This document shows positions 43,673 to 52,433 of a stretch of DNA of 64,000 nucleotides, in pieces. The notes beneath the pieces were generated by a model that saw nothing but the letters and a program-made list of their open reading frames with translations, was not told where the DNA came from and searched no databases. Positions within the stretch are counted from its first letter, which is position 1, and each line of letters starts with the position of its first letter. Origin of the DNA: Sanguibacter gelidistatuariae (GTDB taxonomy: Bacteria; Actinomycetota; Actinomycetes; Actinomycetales; Cellulomonadaceae); the NCBI RefSeq assembly GCF_900096585.1, contig NZ_FMYH01000003.1, positions 124,001-188,000 on the forward strand, given 5' to 3'. The position numbers and the translations under genes were made by a program.

Positions 43673-46435
43673 GTGACGAAAGTCATCTCCACCCTGTGGC
43701 AGCAGACGATCTCAGGCCCGAAGCCGCCGTCGGCGCCCGTGCGTCTGCGCGATACGCGCGTCGCCCGCGAGGCCGAGCTCGCCGAGATCGAGCGCACCCT
43801 GCGGTCTGGGCGGAGTCTCCTGGTCTTCGGTCCGGTCGGTGTCGGCAAGACCCACCTGGTCGACTCCTTCGCCTCCTCAGATGCCTTCTACGATGCCGTC
43901 CCCGAGCCTCCTTTCGGCCACCGCGCGCGTACCGCGAACCCCGGGGCGCCAGTCTGGGTCAGCGTGGGCGCCGCTCGTGACCGGTCGCTGACACCTCTTG
44001 GTGCGCTGCTCGACGTGCTCCCCGACGTGGCCGTCGACGTCGCGGCCCCGATCGGCACGGTGCGCGCGCTCGTTCTCGACGGGCTCCGGGCCATGTCCGC
44101 CGGTCGTTCGCTCGTCGTCCGGGTCGACGACGCCCACCTGCTCGACGACCTCAGCGCGCGGGTGCTGTCCGGGCTGGCCCGCCAGGACGAGCTGCAGATC
44201 GTCGCGACCCTGCGTGAGTTCGTCGCCGGACGCAGCCCGTGGTTCGAGCTGTGGAAGGACGGGGTCGCGGACCGCCTCGACCTGCAGCCTTTTTCACGCG
44301 CGCAGGTGGAGGGCTGGCTCAGCGGCAGCCTGGGTGGATCGATCGCCTCGGAGGCGTTGCACCAGGTCTGGGACGCCAGCGTGGGGAACGCGTTCCAGAT
44401 GCTCGAGGTGACGGCCAGCGCCGTGCGCAGCGGGGCACTGCGACGGGACTCCGACGTCTGGGTCTGGTCGGGGGAAGCGCCGCTCAGCCGCCGGGTGATC
44501 GAGCTCGTCAAGCACGAGGTCGCTCACGTCGGTGCGCAGGGACGCCGCGCGCTCGAATTGGTGGCGGTCGCCCGCGGGCTCGACCGTGACGTGCTCGAGC
44601 GGATCGTCCCCGCCCCCGTCATCGACGGACTTCTTGCGGAAGGTGTCCTGTCGGTGCGCTACCGGGACACGGCGCGCGACGTCCGTCCGGACACCGCGAG
44701 CTCGTCCGAACCAGTCGTCCGGCTGCCGCACCTGCAGTGCTCGCCGATGGTCGCGGAGGTCCTCCTGGAGATGGCCTCCGCGGGACAGCGGCGGGAGATC
44801 CTGGCGACCCTTCGCGCGGTCCAGGGCGACCTCGGGACGCAGACCGGTCTTGCGCTGGTTGCCTCGGTCGCTGCCTCCCTGGAGTGCGGGCTGCCGGAGA
44901 CCCCGGCCCGGATCGTGGCGGCGCTGCACACATCCCTCATGGCCGGGCGGTGCCCCGAGGTCAAGCGGATGGCCTCGGCCGCGCTGTCCATGCTGCCGCT
45001 CGGCACTCCCGCGCGCCTCGACGTCCTCGCGGCCCGCGCCCAGGCCTGGCGCTTCCTCGACCAGCCGGCCCGCTCGCTGCGTGACATCGATCAGCTCCGC
45101 GAGGAGATGGCGGCGACGGAGGTCGACTCCGAAACGTACGTCCGGCACATCATCGCCACGACCGAGATCGTCATGGCGATCGAGCAGTACCACCACGGTG
45201 ACACCGAGAGTGCGTTGCGTGCGCTCGGCATCGCCGAGGTGCAGGTGGACGCCCGGCTGCAGGGGAACGTCCCAGCCGAGACCGCGCTCCAGCTCACCGT
45301 CGCACGTCTGGTCGCGCTCAGCTGCGCAGGACGGTTCCACGAGTGCCGCGGGGAGGCGACGGCGATCGCCTCCGGCCCCGACAGCCTGTCTGTGCACGTC
45401 CTTCCGCTCATCCCGATCATGATCGTCGACCTCTGCGAGACCGGCCGCCTGTTCCAGGCGCAAGAGCTCGTCCAGAAGCACCTGGGCGTCGCGGTCGCGC
45501 ACGCCGACACCCGCCCGTGGGCCGTCGCGGAGATCCTCAGCGCGGGGTTCCTCGCGCTGATAGGTCTCGGCGAGGTGGCCGCGGCCGAAGGCGTGGTGGC
45601 GATGCTCTCCGGGGACGGTGCGCCGTTCAACGTCGAGCGCACCTCCGGGCACCTGATCCGGGGCGGCCTCGCCACCCTGCGTGGTCGATGGTCCGACGCG
45701 CGGGCGGAGCTGCACGCCGCGAACGTGCAGTTCGCCATCTCCGACGTCATCGGGCTCTCGGCGATGACCTTGGTCTCGGAAGGACTGATGGCCATCGCCT
45801 CGGGGGACACCGCCGCCGGCCGGGAGCTCCTCTCCCGGGCCGACGCTGCGCCGTCGCGCATGTACAGCGCCTACATGCAGGCCGAGATCCGCTGCCTGCA
45901 CCTGGATGCCGCAGCCTGGCTGCGCGCGCCCGACCTCTACGACCAGGGGTTGGGGCTTGCTGAATGGGCGGCCGAGCGAGGACTGTGGCGGGTCGAGCTC
46001 GACGGCCTGCACCGTGCCGTCTTTGCGCTGCACGGCGAGGGGCGGCTGGCCGCCGGTGGCGACCTGCTCGAGCGGGTCCACGCGGTGGCCGCCCACATCG
46101 ACGGGCGGCGAGCACGGGCCCAGCTGGCTCATGTGGTGGCGATGTTCTCCTGCGACCGGGACCTCATCCTCGTGGCGAGCCGGGAGCTGGGGGAGAGCGG
46201 GGTGTGGCTGCCGTTGAGCCAGCCGCCGGTCGCCCTGACCAGGCGCGAGCAGGAGATCGCCGGGTTGGCCGCGGGCGGCCTGAGCAGCAAGGAGATCGCC
46301 GAGCGACTGGTCCTCTCGGTCCGCACGGTCGACTCGCACCTCTCGCGGATCTTCGCCAAGGCCGGGGTCCGCAGCCGTCGTGAGCTCGCCTCGGTCCTGC
46401 ACGTGCAGGCACCGTCGGCGGCGCTTGGCCGCTAG
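43673..46435 (+). CDS. Large P-loop LuxR-family regulator divergent from the eCIS sheath
   Basis: The 920-residue LAL/STAND-type regulator has Walker A GPVGVGKT (53-60), a Walker B-like LVVRVDDAHLLDD (about 143-155), a helical TPR-like middle, and a C-terminal LuxR HTH (about 855-910: LTRREQEIAGLAAGG, SSKEIAERLVLSVRTVDSHLSRIFAKAG). Such proteins activate transcription when a ligand or nucleotide state is sensed. It is transcribed away from the sheath operon across a 298-bp gap, and paired palindromes occur at two eCIS promoters, so it is the obvious candidate regulator of the system. Start GTG 43673; a weak GTCAG-GT-CTGAC repeat lies at 43643-43654. Confidence 0.8.
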   Translation: MTKVISTLWQQTISGPKPPSAPVRLRDTRVAREAELAEIERTLRSGRSLLVFGPVGVGKTHLVDSFASSDAFYDAVPEPPFGHRARTANPGAPVWVSVGAARDRSLTPLGALLDVLPDVAVDVAAPIGTVRALVLDGLRAMSAGRSLVVRVDDAHLLDDLSARVLSGLARQDELQIVATLREFVAGRSPWFELWKDGVADRLDLQPFSRAQVEGWLSGSLGGSIASEALHQVWDASVGNAFQMLEVTASAVRSGALRRDSDVWVWSGEAPLSRRVIELVKHEVAHVGAQGRRALELVAVARGLDRDVLERIVPAPVIDGLLAEGVLSVRYRDTARDVRPDTASSSEPVVRLPHLQCSPMVAEVLLEMASAGQRREILATLRAVQGDLGTQTGLALVASVAASLECGLPETPARIVAALHTSLMAGRCPEVKRMASAALSMLPLGTPARLDVLAARAQAWRFLDQPARSLRDIDQLREEMAATEVDSETYVRHIIATTEIVMAIEQYHHGDTESALRALGIAEVQVDARLQGNVPAETALQLTVARLVALSCAGRFHECRGEATAIASGPDSLSVHVLPLIPIMIVDLCETGRLFQAQELVQKHLGVAVAHADTRPWAVAEILSAGFLALIGLGEVAAAEGVVAMLSGDGAPFNVERTSGHLIRGGLATLRGRWSDARAELHAANVQFAISDVIGLSAMTLVSEGLMAIASGDTAAGRELLSRADAAPSRMYSAYMQAEIRCLHLDAAAWLRAPDLYDQGLGLAEWAAERGLWRVELDGLHRAVFALHGEGRLAAGGDLLERVHAVAAHIDGRRARAQLAHVVAMFSCDRDLILVASRELGESGVWLPLSQPPVALTRREQEIAGLAAGGLSSKEIAERLVLSVRTVDSHLSRIFAKAGVRSRRELASVLHVQAPSAALGR

Positions 46436-47325
46436 CTCGTGGCGGCGGCCCGACGCCGGACCCAACGGTAGATCAGGTACCCCGCCCCGACGAGGGCGAG
46501 CCACGGCAGCGCCGCGCCGATCGCCACGACGACGGCGTTCAGGGTGGTCGTCAGCGCGTCCCAGCCTGCGCTGAGCCCGCCCCAGAACCCCGAGGGGGCC
46601 AGGACGGGCGAGGCCGGGGTCGTCGTGAGTGAGATCGTCAACGTCGACATGGCGACCTGATCGGCGAGCTGGTCCCGCACGGCCTGGAGGCTCTCGAGGT
46701 CGCTCTGGCGCTGGGTGAGCGTCGACTCGGCCTCGAGCAGCTCGGCGGTCGTCGTGGCCTGGGCCATGAGCGTCTCCAACCGGGTCACCGAGACCTTGAG
46801 CGCCTCGACCCGCGCTGCCACGTCCGTGACCTGCGCGGACACGTCGGCCGAGGAGATGGTGGTGTTCTCGACGGTCCCGATGGAAGCGAGCGAGGAGATG
46901 GTCGTCGTCAGCTTCTCCGCGGGGACCCGGACGGTCAGCTCGGCCCAGGCCTGTCGGTCCTGTTCCGACGACCCCGCCTGCTCGTTGCGTGAGCTCACCC
47001 GCCCACCGCTCTGGTCGACCAGCTCACTCACCGCGGCGGCGGCCTTGACCGGGTCCGCGACGACCACGCCGACGGTGGCCGTCGTGATCATCGACTGCGT
47101 CGTGGCGGAGACGGCGACGGGGTCGGCCGCGGAGTCAGCTGCCGAGCCGGCCACGGAGTACGACGACCGGAGGCCCCCCTGGTCCGCGGCGGCTTCGCTG
47201 CCGCCCGTGGTGAGCGCCGTGGGCGTCTGGGAGCAGCCCACCAGGATCGCGGCGGTGAGCATCACGGGCAGGAGGACCCGCGCTCGGCGGGTGCGGGTGC
47301 GTGGCGGGCTCATTCGCGTGGTCAT
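46432..47325 (-). CDS. DUF4349 lipoprotein
   Basis: The 297-residue protein has a lipoprotein signal (ILVGCS, Cys at about 31), a Ser/Ala-rich spacer, the DUF4349 region with a coiled coil (about 85-225: VGGRVSSRNEQ-like, VRVPAEKLTTTISSLASIG, then a long helical stretch) and a C-terminal transmembrane helix (about 265-288) with a basic tail. It is an envelope protein of unknown function. It converges on the LuxR gene with a 4-bp overlap of their 3' ends and is likely not part of the eCIS. Confidence 0.8.
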   Translation of the reverse strand: MTTRMSPPRTRTRRARVLLPVMLTAAILVGCSQTPTALTTGGSEAAADQGGLRSSYSVAGSAADSAADPVAVSATTQSMITTATVGVVVADPVKAAAAVSELVDQSGGRVSSRNEQAGSSEQDRQAWAELTVRVPAEKLTTTISSLASIGTVENTTISSADVSAQVTDVAARVEALKVSVTRLETLMAQATTTAELLEAESTLTQRQSDLESLQAVRDQLADQVAMSTLTISLTTTPASPVLAPSGFWGGLSAGWDALTTTLNAVVVAIGAALPWLALVGAGYLIYRWVRRRAAATS

Positions 47326-47493
47326 GGCTCGAGACTAGGTGCGCGGCCGGGCGAACACGGCGGGCCGGGACGATACGTGACCATTTCGTGAGACAAGCGT
47401 GACCTTGTGGGTGTGTCAGCGGATGCGTGCGAGCGATGCCAGGGTGACGACGCCAGGTTGACACAGCGAAGTCGCACGGTTGCACTTGCACAC

Positions 47494-48657
47494 ATGACTG
47501 AGCACTACTCGGGCGCGGACGGCGTCTGGCCGAGCGTGAGCGCTGCGCTGCGACCGCTGGCAAAAGCTCTGCCCGAGCACGCGCGCGCCCACAACCGGTC
47601 CCTGATCCTCCAGCACCTCTTCCACGCGGGAGCCACGTCCCGGGCGGACCTGGCCCGGGTGACTGGTCTCAACCGGGTGACCACCTCCGACCTGGTCGGA
47701 GTCCTGCTGGCGGAGGGCCTGGTCACCGAGCTCGGGACCCGTCCCGAGGGCAAGGTCGGCAAGCCGGCGATCCTGGTGGCCCTGCGGACCTCCGCGTTCC
47801 AGATCGTCACGGTCGATCTGGGCACCGGACGATCCGTGCGCGGCGCGGTCGTCGACCTGGGCGGGCGGAGCCTGAGCGAGGCGAGCGTGGCGATCGGCGG
47901 ACGCAGCGGTGACGCGCTGATCTCGCTGCTCACCCGGTTCGCCCGCAGGCTCGTGTCGATGGCGACGGCCCCGGTGATCGGCGCGGCCGTCGCCGCACCG
48001 GGCATCATCGACTCCTCAGGGGTGGTCCTGGAGGCACCCAGCCGCGGGTGGTTCGACGTGCCGCTGGCCGCCATCCTCACCCGGGCCCTGGGCCTGCCGG
48101 TGTTCGTGGCCAACGACGCGAACACCGCCGTGCTGTGCGAGTACACCTTCGGTGGGGCGGACGGAGCCGGCCTCATGGTCCTCATGGTCGGCGACGGCGT
48201 GGGCTCCGGCGTCATGCTCGACGGCGCCCGGTTGCGCGGCCACAGCGACGGCGCGGGTGAGATCGGACACGTCCGGGTGGTCGAGGAGGGTGGCCTGGAG
48301 TGCGCGTGCGGGCGGTTCGGCTGCCTGGAGACCGTGCTGTCCGTCGTCGCGCTCGAACGGCGCCTGGCCGGCTTGGACGACGCCGCCGCACGGGAGGCGC
48401 TCACCCGCGTCGGCCTGCTGCTGGGGATCGCGCTCGCGCCCGTGGTCAGTGTGCTGAACCTCGCCGAGGTGGTGCTCAGCGGACCCCGTACCCTGCTCGA
48501 CGGAGCGCTCCTGGAGGAGGCGGAACGTGTGGTCCGGGAGCGGACCATGCCGGCCATCGGGCGGAACTTCCGGATCCGGATGGCGGCCCGCAGCGAGGAC
48601 AACATCCTGGCCGGCGCGGCGGTCCTGGTGCTCTCCCAACGGTTGGGCGTGTCGTGA
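47494..48657 (+). CDS. ROK-family transcriptional regulator
   Basis: The 387-residue protein has an N-terminal winged helix (about 25-85: RSLILQHLFHAGATSRADLARVTGLNRVTTS) and a ROK sugar-kinase-like domain with the zinc site CACGRFGCLE and the preceding GEIGH. It lacks an upstream partner gene, so the sugar effector is unknown. ATG 47494 (MTEHYSG) starts the conserved region; a longer reading from 47407 has atypical sequence. A TTGACA at 47458-47463 may be its -35. Confidence 0.8.
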   Translation: MTEHYSGADGVWPSVSAALRPLAKALPEHARAHNRSLILQHLFHAGATSRADLARVTGLNRVTTSDLVGVLLAEGLVTELGTRPEGKVGKPAILVALRTSAFQIVTVDLGTGRSVRGAVVDLGGRSLSEASVAIGGRSGDALISLLTRFARRLVSMATAPVIGAAVAAPGIIDSSGVVLEAPSRGWFDVPLAAILTRALGLPVFVANDANTAVLCEYTFGGADGAGLMVLMVGDGVGSGVMLDGARLRGHSDGAGEIGHVRVVEEGGLECACGRFGCLETVLSVVALERRLAGLDDAAAREALTRVGLLLGIALAPVVSVLNLAEVVLSGPRTLLDGALLEEAERVVRERTMPAIGRNFRIRMAARSEDNILAGAAVLVLSQRLGVS

Positions 48658-48672
48658 GCGCGCACGTAGACT
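48643..48672 (+). promoter_or_regulatory. Promoter of the DUF3039-helicase pair, leaderless
   Basis: TTGGGC (48643-48648) and TAGACT (48667-48672) are 18 nt apart, and TAGACT ends 7 nt before the ATG at 48680. The pattern fits a leaderless transcript. Confidence 0.5.
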
Positions 48673-48679
48673 TCTGTCC

Positions 48680-49030
48680 ATGACGCAGACCCCCTCGATG
48701 AGCACCGGACCCCTCGATCCGTTCGACGCCCCAGGGGCCCCCGGTGCGCCAGGATCGGGGACCTCGACGAGCGTGCTCGAGCACACCGAGACCCGCGAGG
48801 AGGTCGAGCCCGGTGACCACGAACGCTTCGCCCACTACGTGCGCAAGGAGAAGATCCTTGGCTCCGCGCTCTCCGGCAAGCCCGTCATCGCGTTGTGCGG
48901 CAAGGTCTGGGTTCCCGGTCGCGACCCGAACAAGTTCCCTGTCTGCCCCATCTGCAAAGAGATCTACGACGGCCTGCGTGCACCCCAGGATGACGAGTCC
49001 GGCTCGGGATCTGGCGACAGCGGCAAGTGA
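48680..49030 (+). CDS. DUF3039 protein
   Basis: The 116-residue actinobacterial protein has a disordered N-terminus and a small zinc-knuckle-like C-terminal part: HYVRKEKI, ALCGKVWVPGRDP and CPICKEIYDGL, giving three conserved cysteines. Function unknown. Its stop overlaps the GTG of the helicase (GTGA), a coupling common in actinobacteria that suggests a shared nucleic-acid role. Confidence 0.8.
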   Translation: MTQTPSMSTGPLDPFDAPGAPGAPGSGTSTSVLEHTETREEVEPGDHERFAHYVRKEKILGSALSGKPVIALCGKVWVPGRDPNKFPVCPICKEIYDGLRAPQDDESGSGSGDSGK

Positions 49031-50937
49031 GTTCCGAGCTGGACCACGATGAGCCCTTTGACCTGATGTCCTCGGTGGCCCTGGACATCGAAGCGGACCG
49101 CACCGGCGCCCACCACGGCACGCCCGCCGGCGCTCCGCTCAAGCCTCCGGTGACCCCGGTGCCCCAGGCGGCGTCGTCGGCGGCGGCCTCGCACCTGTCG
49201 CCGTCCTTCCCGACCCGTGCCCCGTGGGGCACGGCCTCGAAGCTGCGCGCCTGGCAGGCCCAGGCCCTCGACATCTACCGTGCCCGGGGCGCGCGTGACT
49301 TCCTCGCGGTGGCGACCCCCGGCGCCGGCAAGACGACCTTTGCGCTGCGGATCGCGACCGAGCTGCTCGAGCAGGGCGAGGTGCGCCGCATCACGGTCGT
49401 CGCGCCGACCGAGCACCTCAAGCACCAGTGGGCCGACGCCGCGGCGCGGGTGGGCGTACGCCTGGACCCCAACTTCAAGAACAGCCAGGGCCGCCACGGC
49501 GCCCAGTACGACGGCGTGGCCCTCACCTATGCCCAGGTCGCGGCGAATCCCGCGCTGCACACCGCGCGCACGGAGGCCGCCAAGACGCTTGTCATCCTGG
49601 ACGAGGTGCACCACGGCGGCGACGCGCTGTCCTGGGGCGAGGCGATCCGGGATGCCTTCGACGGCGCCACCCGGCGCCTCGCGCTGACCGGGACCCCGTT
49701 CCGCTCGGACACGGCGGCCATCCCGTTTGTCACCTACGACCGCGGCATGGACGGCATCCGCCGCTCCCACGCGGACTACGTCTACGGCTACGGCGAGGCG
49801 CTGCGCGACGGCGTCGTGCGCCCGGTGATCTTCCTGTCCTACTCGGGGCAGATGCGCTGGCGCACCAAAGCCGGCGACGAGATCAGCGCCAACCTCGGCG
49901 AGGCGATGACCAAGGACATGACCAGCCAGGCCTGGCGCAGCGCGCTCGACCCGAACGGGGAGTGGATCCCCTCGGTCCTGGCGGCTGCGGACAAGCGGCT
50001 CACCGAGGTGCGCCGCGCCGTGCCCGACGCCGGTGGGCTGGTCATCGCGACCGACCAGACCGACGCGCGAGCCTACGCCGGGCACCTGGCCCGGATCACC
50101 GGCCAGTCCCCGACGATCGTGCTCTCCGACGACGAGGGGGCGAGCAAGCGCATCGATGAGTTCAGTGACGGCGACCAGCGCTGGATGGTGGCCGTGCGGA
50201 TGGTCTCCGAGGGCGTGGACGTGCCGCGGCTGGCGGTCGGGGTATACGCGACGTCGACCGCGACACCGTTGTTCTTCGCCCAGGCGGTGGGCCGCTTCGT
50301 GCGGGCCCGGCGCCGCGGGGAGACCGCCTCGGTGTTCCTGCCGAGCGTGCCCAACCTGCTGGGCCTGGCCAACAGCCTCGAGCTGGAGCGTGACCACGCC
50401 CTCGACCGTCCGCTCACGGCCGAGGAGCAGGGGGACATGTACAACCCCGAGGACGCCATGATGGCGGCGGCCAACCGGGAGGAGAAGGCCTCTGACGGCA
50501 TGGGCGAGGGCTCCTTCGAGATGCTCGAGGCGCAGGCGTCCTTCGACCGGGTGCTCTTCGACGGCGGCGAGTTCGGAACGGGCGCCGAGATGGGCTCCGC
50601 CGAGGAGCTCGATTTCCTCGGCCTGCCCGGCCTGCTCGACGTCGACCAGGTCACCACCTTGCTCAAGCAGCGCCAGGCGAGCCAGCTGAGCGGCAAGAGC
50701 AAGGCTGTGCAGCAGGCCGCCGAGCGTAGCGAGCTTGAGCACCGCAAGGCCGCCGAGCTGCGCAAGGAGCTCTCCCAGCTCGTCTCGGCCTGGGCCCGCC
50801 GGTCCGGTCAGCCGCACGGCACGGTCCACAACGAGCTGCGTCGGCGCAGCGGAGGCCCCGAGGTGCCCCTCGCCAGCCTCGACCAGCTCACGGTCCGGGT
50901 CGACGTGGTCCGTGGGTGGTTCGTCGGCAAGAAGTAG
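49027..50937 (+). CDS. SF2 DEAD/DEAH-box helicase
   Basis: The 636-residue protein has a disordered first 70 residues, then RecA-like domain 1 with ATPGAGKT (96-103) and DEVHH (192-196), TGTPFRSD (motif III-like), and domain 2 ending QAVGRFVRARR (motif VI). The C-terminal part (about 470-636) is charged and helical. It is a nucleic-acid-dependent ATPase of the type found beside DUF3039 in actinobacteria; whether it acts on DNA or RNA is unclear. Confidence 0.85.
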   Translation: MSSELDHDEPFDLMSSVALDIEADRTGAHHGTPAGAPLKPPVTPVPQAASSAAASHLSPSFPTRAPWGTASKLRAWQAQALDIYRARGARDFLAVATPGAGKTTFALRIATELLEQGEVRRITVVAPTEHLKHQWADAAARVGVRLDPNFKNSQGRHGAQYDGVALTYAQVAANPALHTARTEAAKTLVILDEVHHGGDALSWGEAIRDAFDGATRRLALTGTPFRSDTAAIPFVTYDRGMDGIRRSHADYVYGYGEALRDGVVRPVIFLSYSGQMRWRTKAGDEISANLGEAMTKDMTSQAWRSALDPNGEWIPSVLAAADKRLTEVRRAVPDAGGLVIATDQTDARAYAGHLARITGQSPTIVLSDDEGASKRIDEFSDGDQRWMVAVRMVSEGVDVPRLAVGVYATSTATPLFFAQAVGRFVRARRRGETASVFLPSVPNLLGLANSLELERDHALDRPLTAEEQGDMYNPEDAMMAAANREEKASDGMGEGSFEMLEAQASFDRVLFDGGEFGTGAEMGSAEELDFLGLPGLLDVDQVTTLLKQRQASQLSGKSKAVQQAAERSELEHRKAAELRKELSQLVSAWARRSGQPHGTVHNELRRRSGGPEVPLASLDQLTVRVDVVRGWFVGKK

Positions 50938-50940
50938 GCC

Positions 50941-50966
50941 GTGAGGAGCGGTCGCCCGCTACTCAC
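50941..50966 (+). terminator. Terminator-like hairpin after the helicase
   Basis: GTGAGGAGCGG (50941-50951) and CCGCTACTCAC (50956-50966) pair over 11 bp with one mismatch, 3 nt after the stop. A second hairpin, CCGGGGG with CCCCCGG (50974-50999), follows. Confidence 0.55.
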
Positions 50967-51017
50967 TTCGGTGCCGGGGGCTACCTAGGCGCCCCCCGGA
51001 GGGACATGAGTCCCACG

Positions 51018-51066
51018 CCGTGGACACCGGTCACGGTTGATCCTTGAGTCAGCTCCAGCGTAGGAG
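51018..51066 (+). promoter_or_regulatory. Promoter and operator of the cai-like operon
   Basis: TTGATC (51037-51042) and TAGGAG (51061-51066) are 18 nt apart, with AAGGAG and ATG 51090 downstream. CCGTG-GACACCGGT-CACGG (51018-51036) is an inverted repeat directly upstream of the -35, a likely regulator site. A second repeat, GGGAC-ATGA-GTCCC, lies at 51001-51014. Confidence 0.5.
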
Positions 51067-51089
51067 CGCACCTGGCCCAAGGAGTAGAA

Positions 51090-52433
51090 ATGCAGCGTGC
51101 CGCCACAGGCGAGAAGAAGGCCATCGATCTGACGAGTGCTCATCGGTGGTTCCTGCTGATCTTGGTGAGCGTCGGAAGCTCAACGATCTACGCCCCGGCG
51201 TACCTCAAGAACACGTTCTACGACGCTCAGATGTCATCACTGCAGATCACCAACGCCCAGGTGGGTGGGCTGCTGTCGGCCTACGCGATCACCGCGACGA
51301 TCTGCTACCTCCCCTCTGGACTCGTTGCTGACCGGGTGCGTGTGCGCACACTGTCCGCAGCAGGGTTCATCCTCACATCCCTGCTGACAGTCCTCTACGC
51401 GATGCTGCCCTCCTACGGCGTCCTCGTCGCACTGTTCATCGGCATGGGCGTCACCACGATCCTCATCTGGTGGGGAGTGCGTTACAAGCTCGTCCGTCTC
51501 ATCTCCGAGGAGAAGGACTACTCCAAGAACATCGGACTGAGCTACGGATTCTACGGAGCGGCCGGACTTGTCGTCGGTCTCCTGGGAACCTGGATCCTCA
51601 GCGCCCTCGGCGACAACCAGCAGGTTGCGTTCCGCACCTTCCTCCTCGTGCTCGCCGGCCTCATCTTCGTCCTGGGAGTCCTGTCCTACCTCTTCATCCC
51701 GAAGTTCGAGGGTGAGCTGCTCCCGACGAACCGCCCGATGGAGGTCATCCTCGACGCGCTGAGGTCGCTGGCCAACCCCGTCGTCCTCATCTGCGCCGTG
51801 ACGATGTTCTTCGTCTACTTCTTCTACACCGGAATCACGTACACCACGCCGTTCCTCAAGAACGTCGTCGGTGCCTCGGACAACATGACCAACATCGTCT
51901 CGGTCTTCCGCACCTATGGCGTGACGCTCCTGGCCGGCCCCGTCTTCGGCGCCCTCGCCCACAAGGCGAAGTCACCGTCCCGCATCATCTGGATCGGTTC
52001 CGCGATCATGGTTGCAGGCCTGGCCACGCTGGCCCTCATGCCGATGAACAGCGGCATGGTCTTCGTCGTCGTGGTCCTCGCAATCGGTCTCGGCTTCATC
52101 GCCAACGGTGTCTTCGGCATCGTCTCGGCTCAGCTCACCGAGGGCAAGGTCGCGCTGTCGACGTTCGGTGCAGCGACCGGCGTCGTCTCCGTCGTCGGGT
52201 TCCTCCCCGACTCCTTCTCCAGCACCTGGTTCGGGTCGATGCTCGACGCCAAGCCGGAGGGCATCGAACAGGGTCCGATCTACTCGCAGATCTTCTGGAT
52301 CCTGGCAGCCTCCGCCCTCATCGCCGCCGCAGCGGCCATGGCGTTGCGCTGGTACGTGAAGAAGAACTCCGACAACCTCATCGTGGCCCAGGCCGAAGCC
52401 GAGGCAGCTGTCGTAGCAGCTCGAGCAGCCTGA
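51090..52433 (+). CDS. MFS transporter (first gene of the cai-like operon)
   Basis: The 447-residue membrane protein has about 12 helices in two bundles. Loop 2-3 carries GLVADRVRVRTLS and later segments include TILIWWGVRYKLVRLISEE and SYGFYGAAGLVVGLLG, resembling YihN/YqcE-type transporters. As the leading gene of the operon it probably imports the substrate (carnitine, crotonobetaine or an ester) or exports the product; direction is not readable. A good ribosome site AAGGAG lies 5 nt before the ATG. The TGA shares its last base with the next ATG. Confidence 0.78.
   Translation: MQRAATGEKKAIDLTSAHRWFLLILVSVGSSTIYAPAYLKNTFYDAQMSSLQITNAQVGGLLSAYAITATICYLPSGLVADRVRVRTLSAAGFILTSLLTVLYAMLPSYGVLVALFIGMGVTTILIWWGVRYKLVRLISEEKDYSKNIGLSYGFYGAAGLVVGLLGTWILSALGDNQQVAFRTFLLVLAGLIFVLGVLSYLFIPKFEGELLPTNRPMEVILDALRSLANPVVLICAVTMFFVYFFYTGITYTTPFLKNVVGASDNMTNIVSVFRTYGVTLLAGPVFGALAHKAKSPSRIIWIGSAIMVAGLATLALMPMNSGMVFVVVVLAIGLGFIANGVFGIVSAQLTEGKVALSTFGAATGVVSVVGFLPDSFSSTWFGSMLDAKPEGIEQGPIYSQIFWILAASALIAAAAAMALRWYVKKNSDNLIVAQAEAEAAVVAARAA

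Noticed and set aside
12268-46435. Prophage or type VI secretion cluster
   Set aside because: No integrase, terminase, portal, capsid or lysis genes, and no TssJLM-type membrane complex. DUF4157, DUF4255, DUF6760 and the AAA+ ATPase are eCIS markers.
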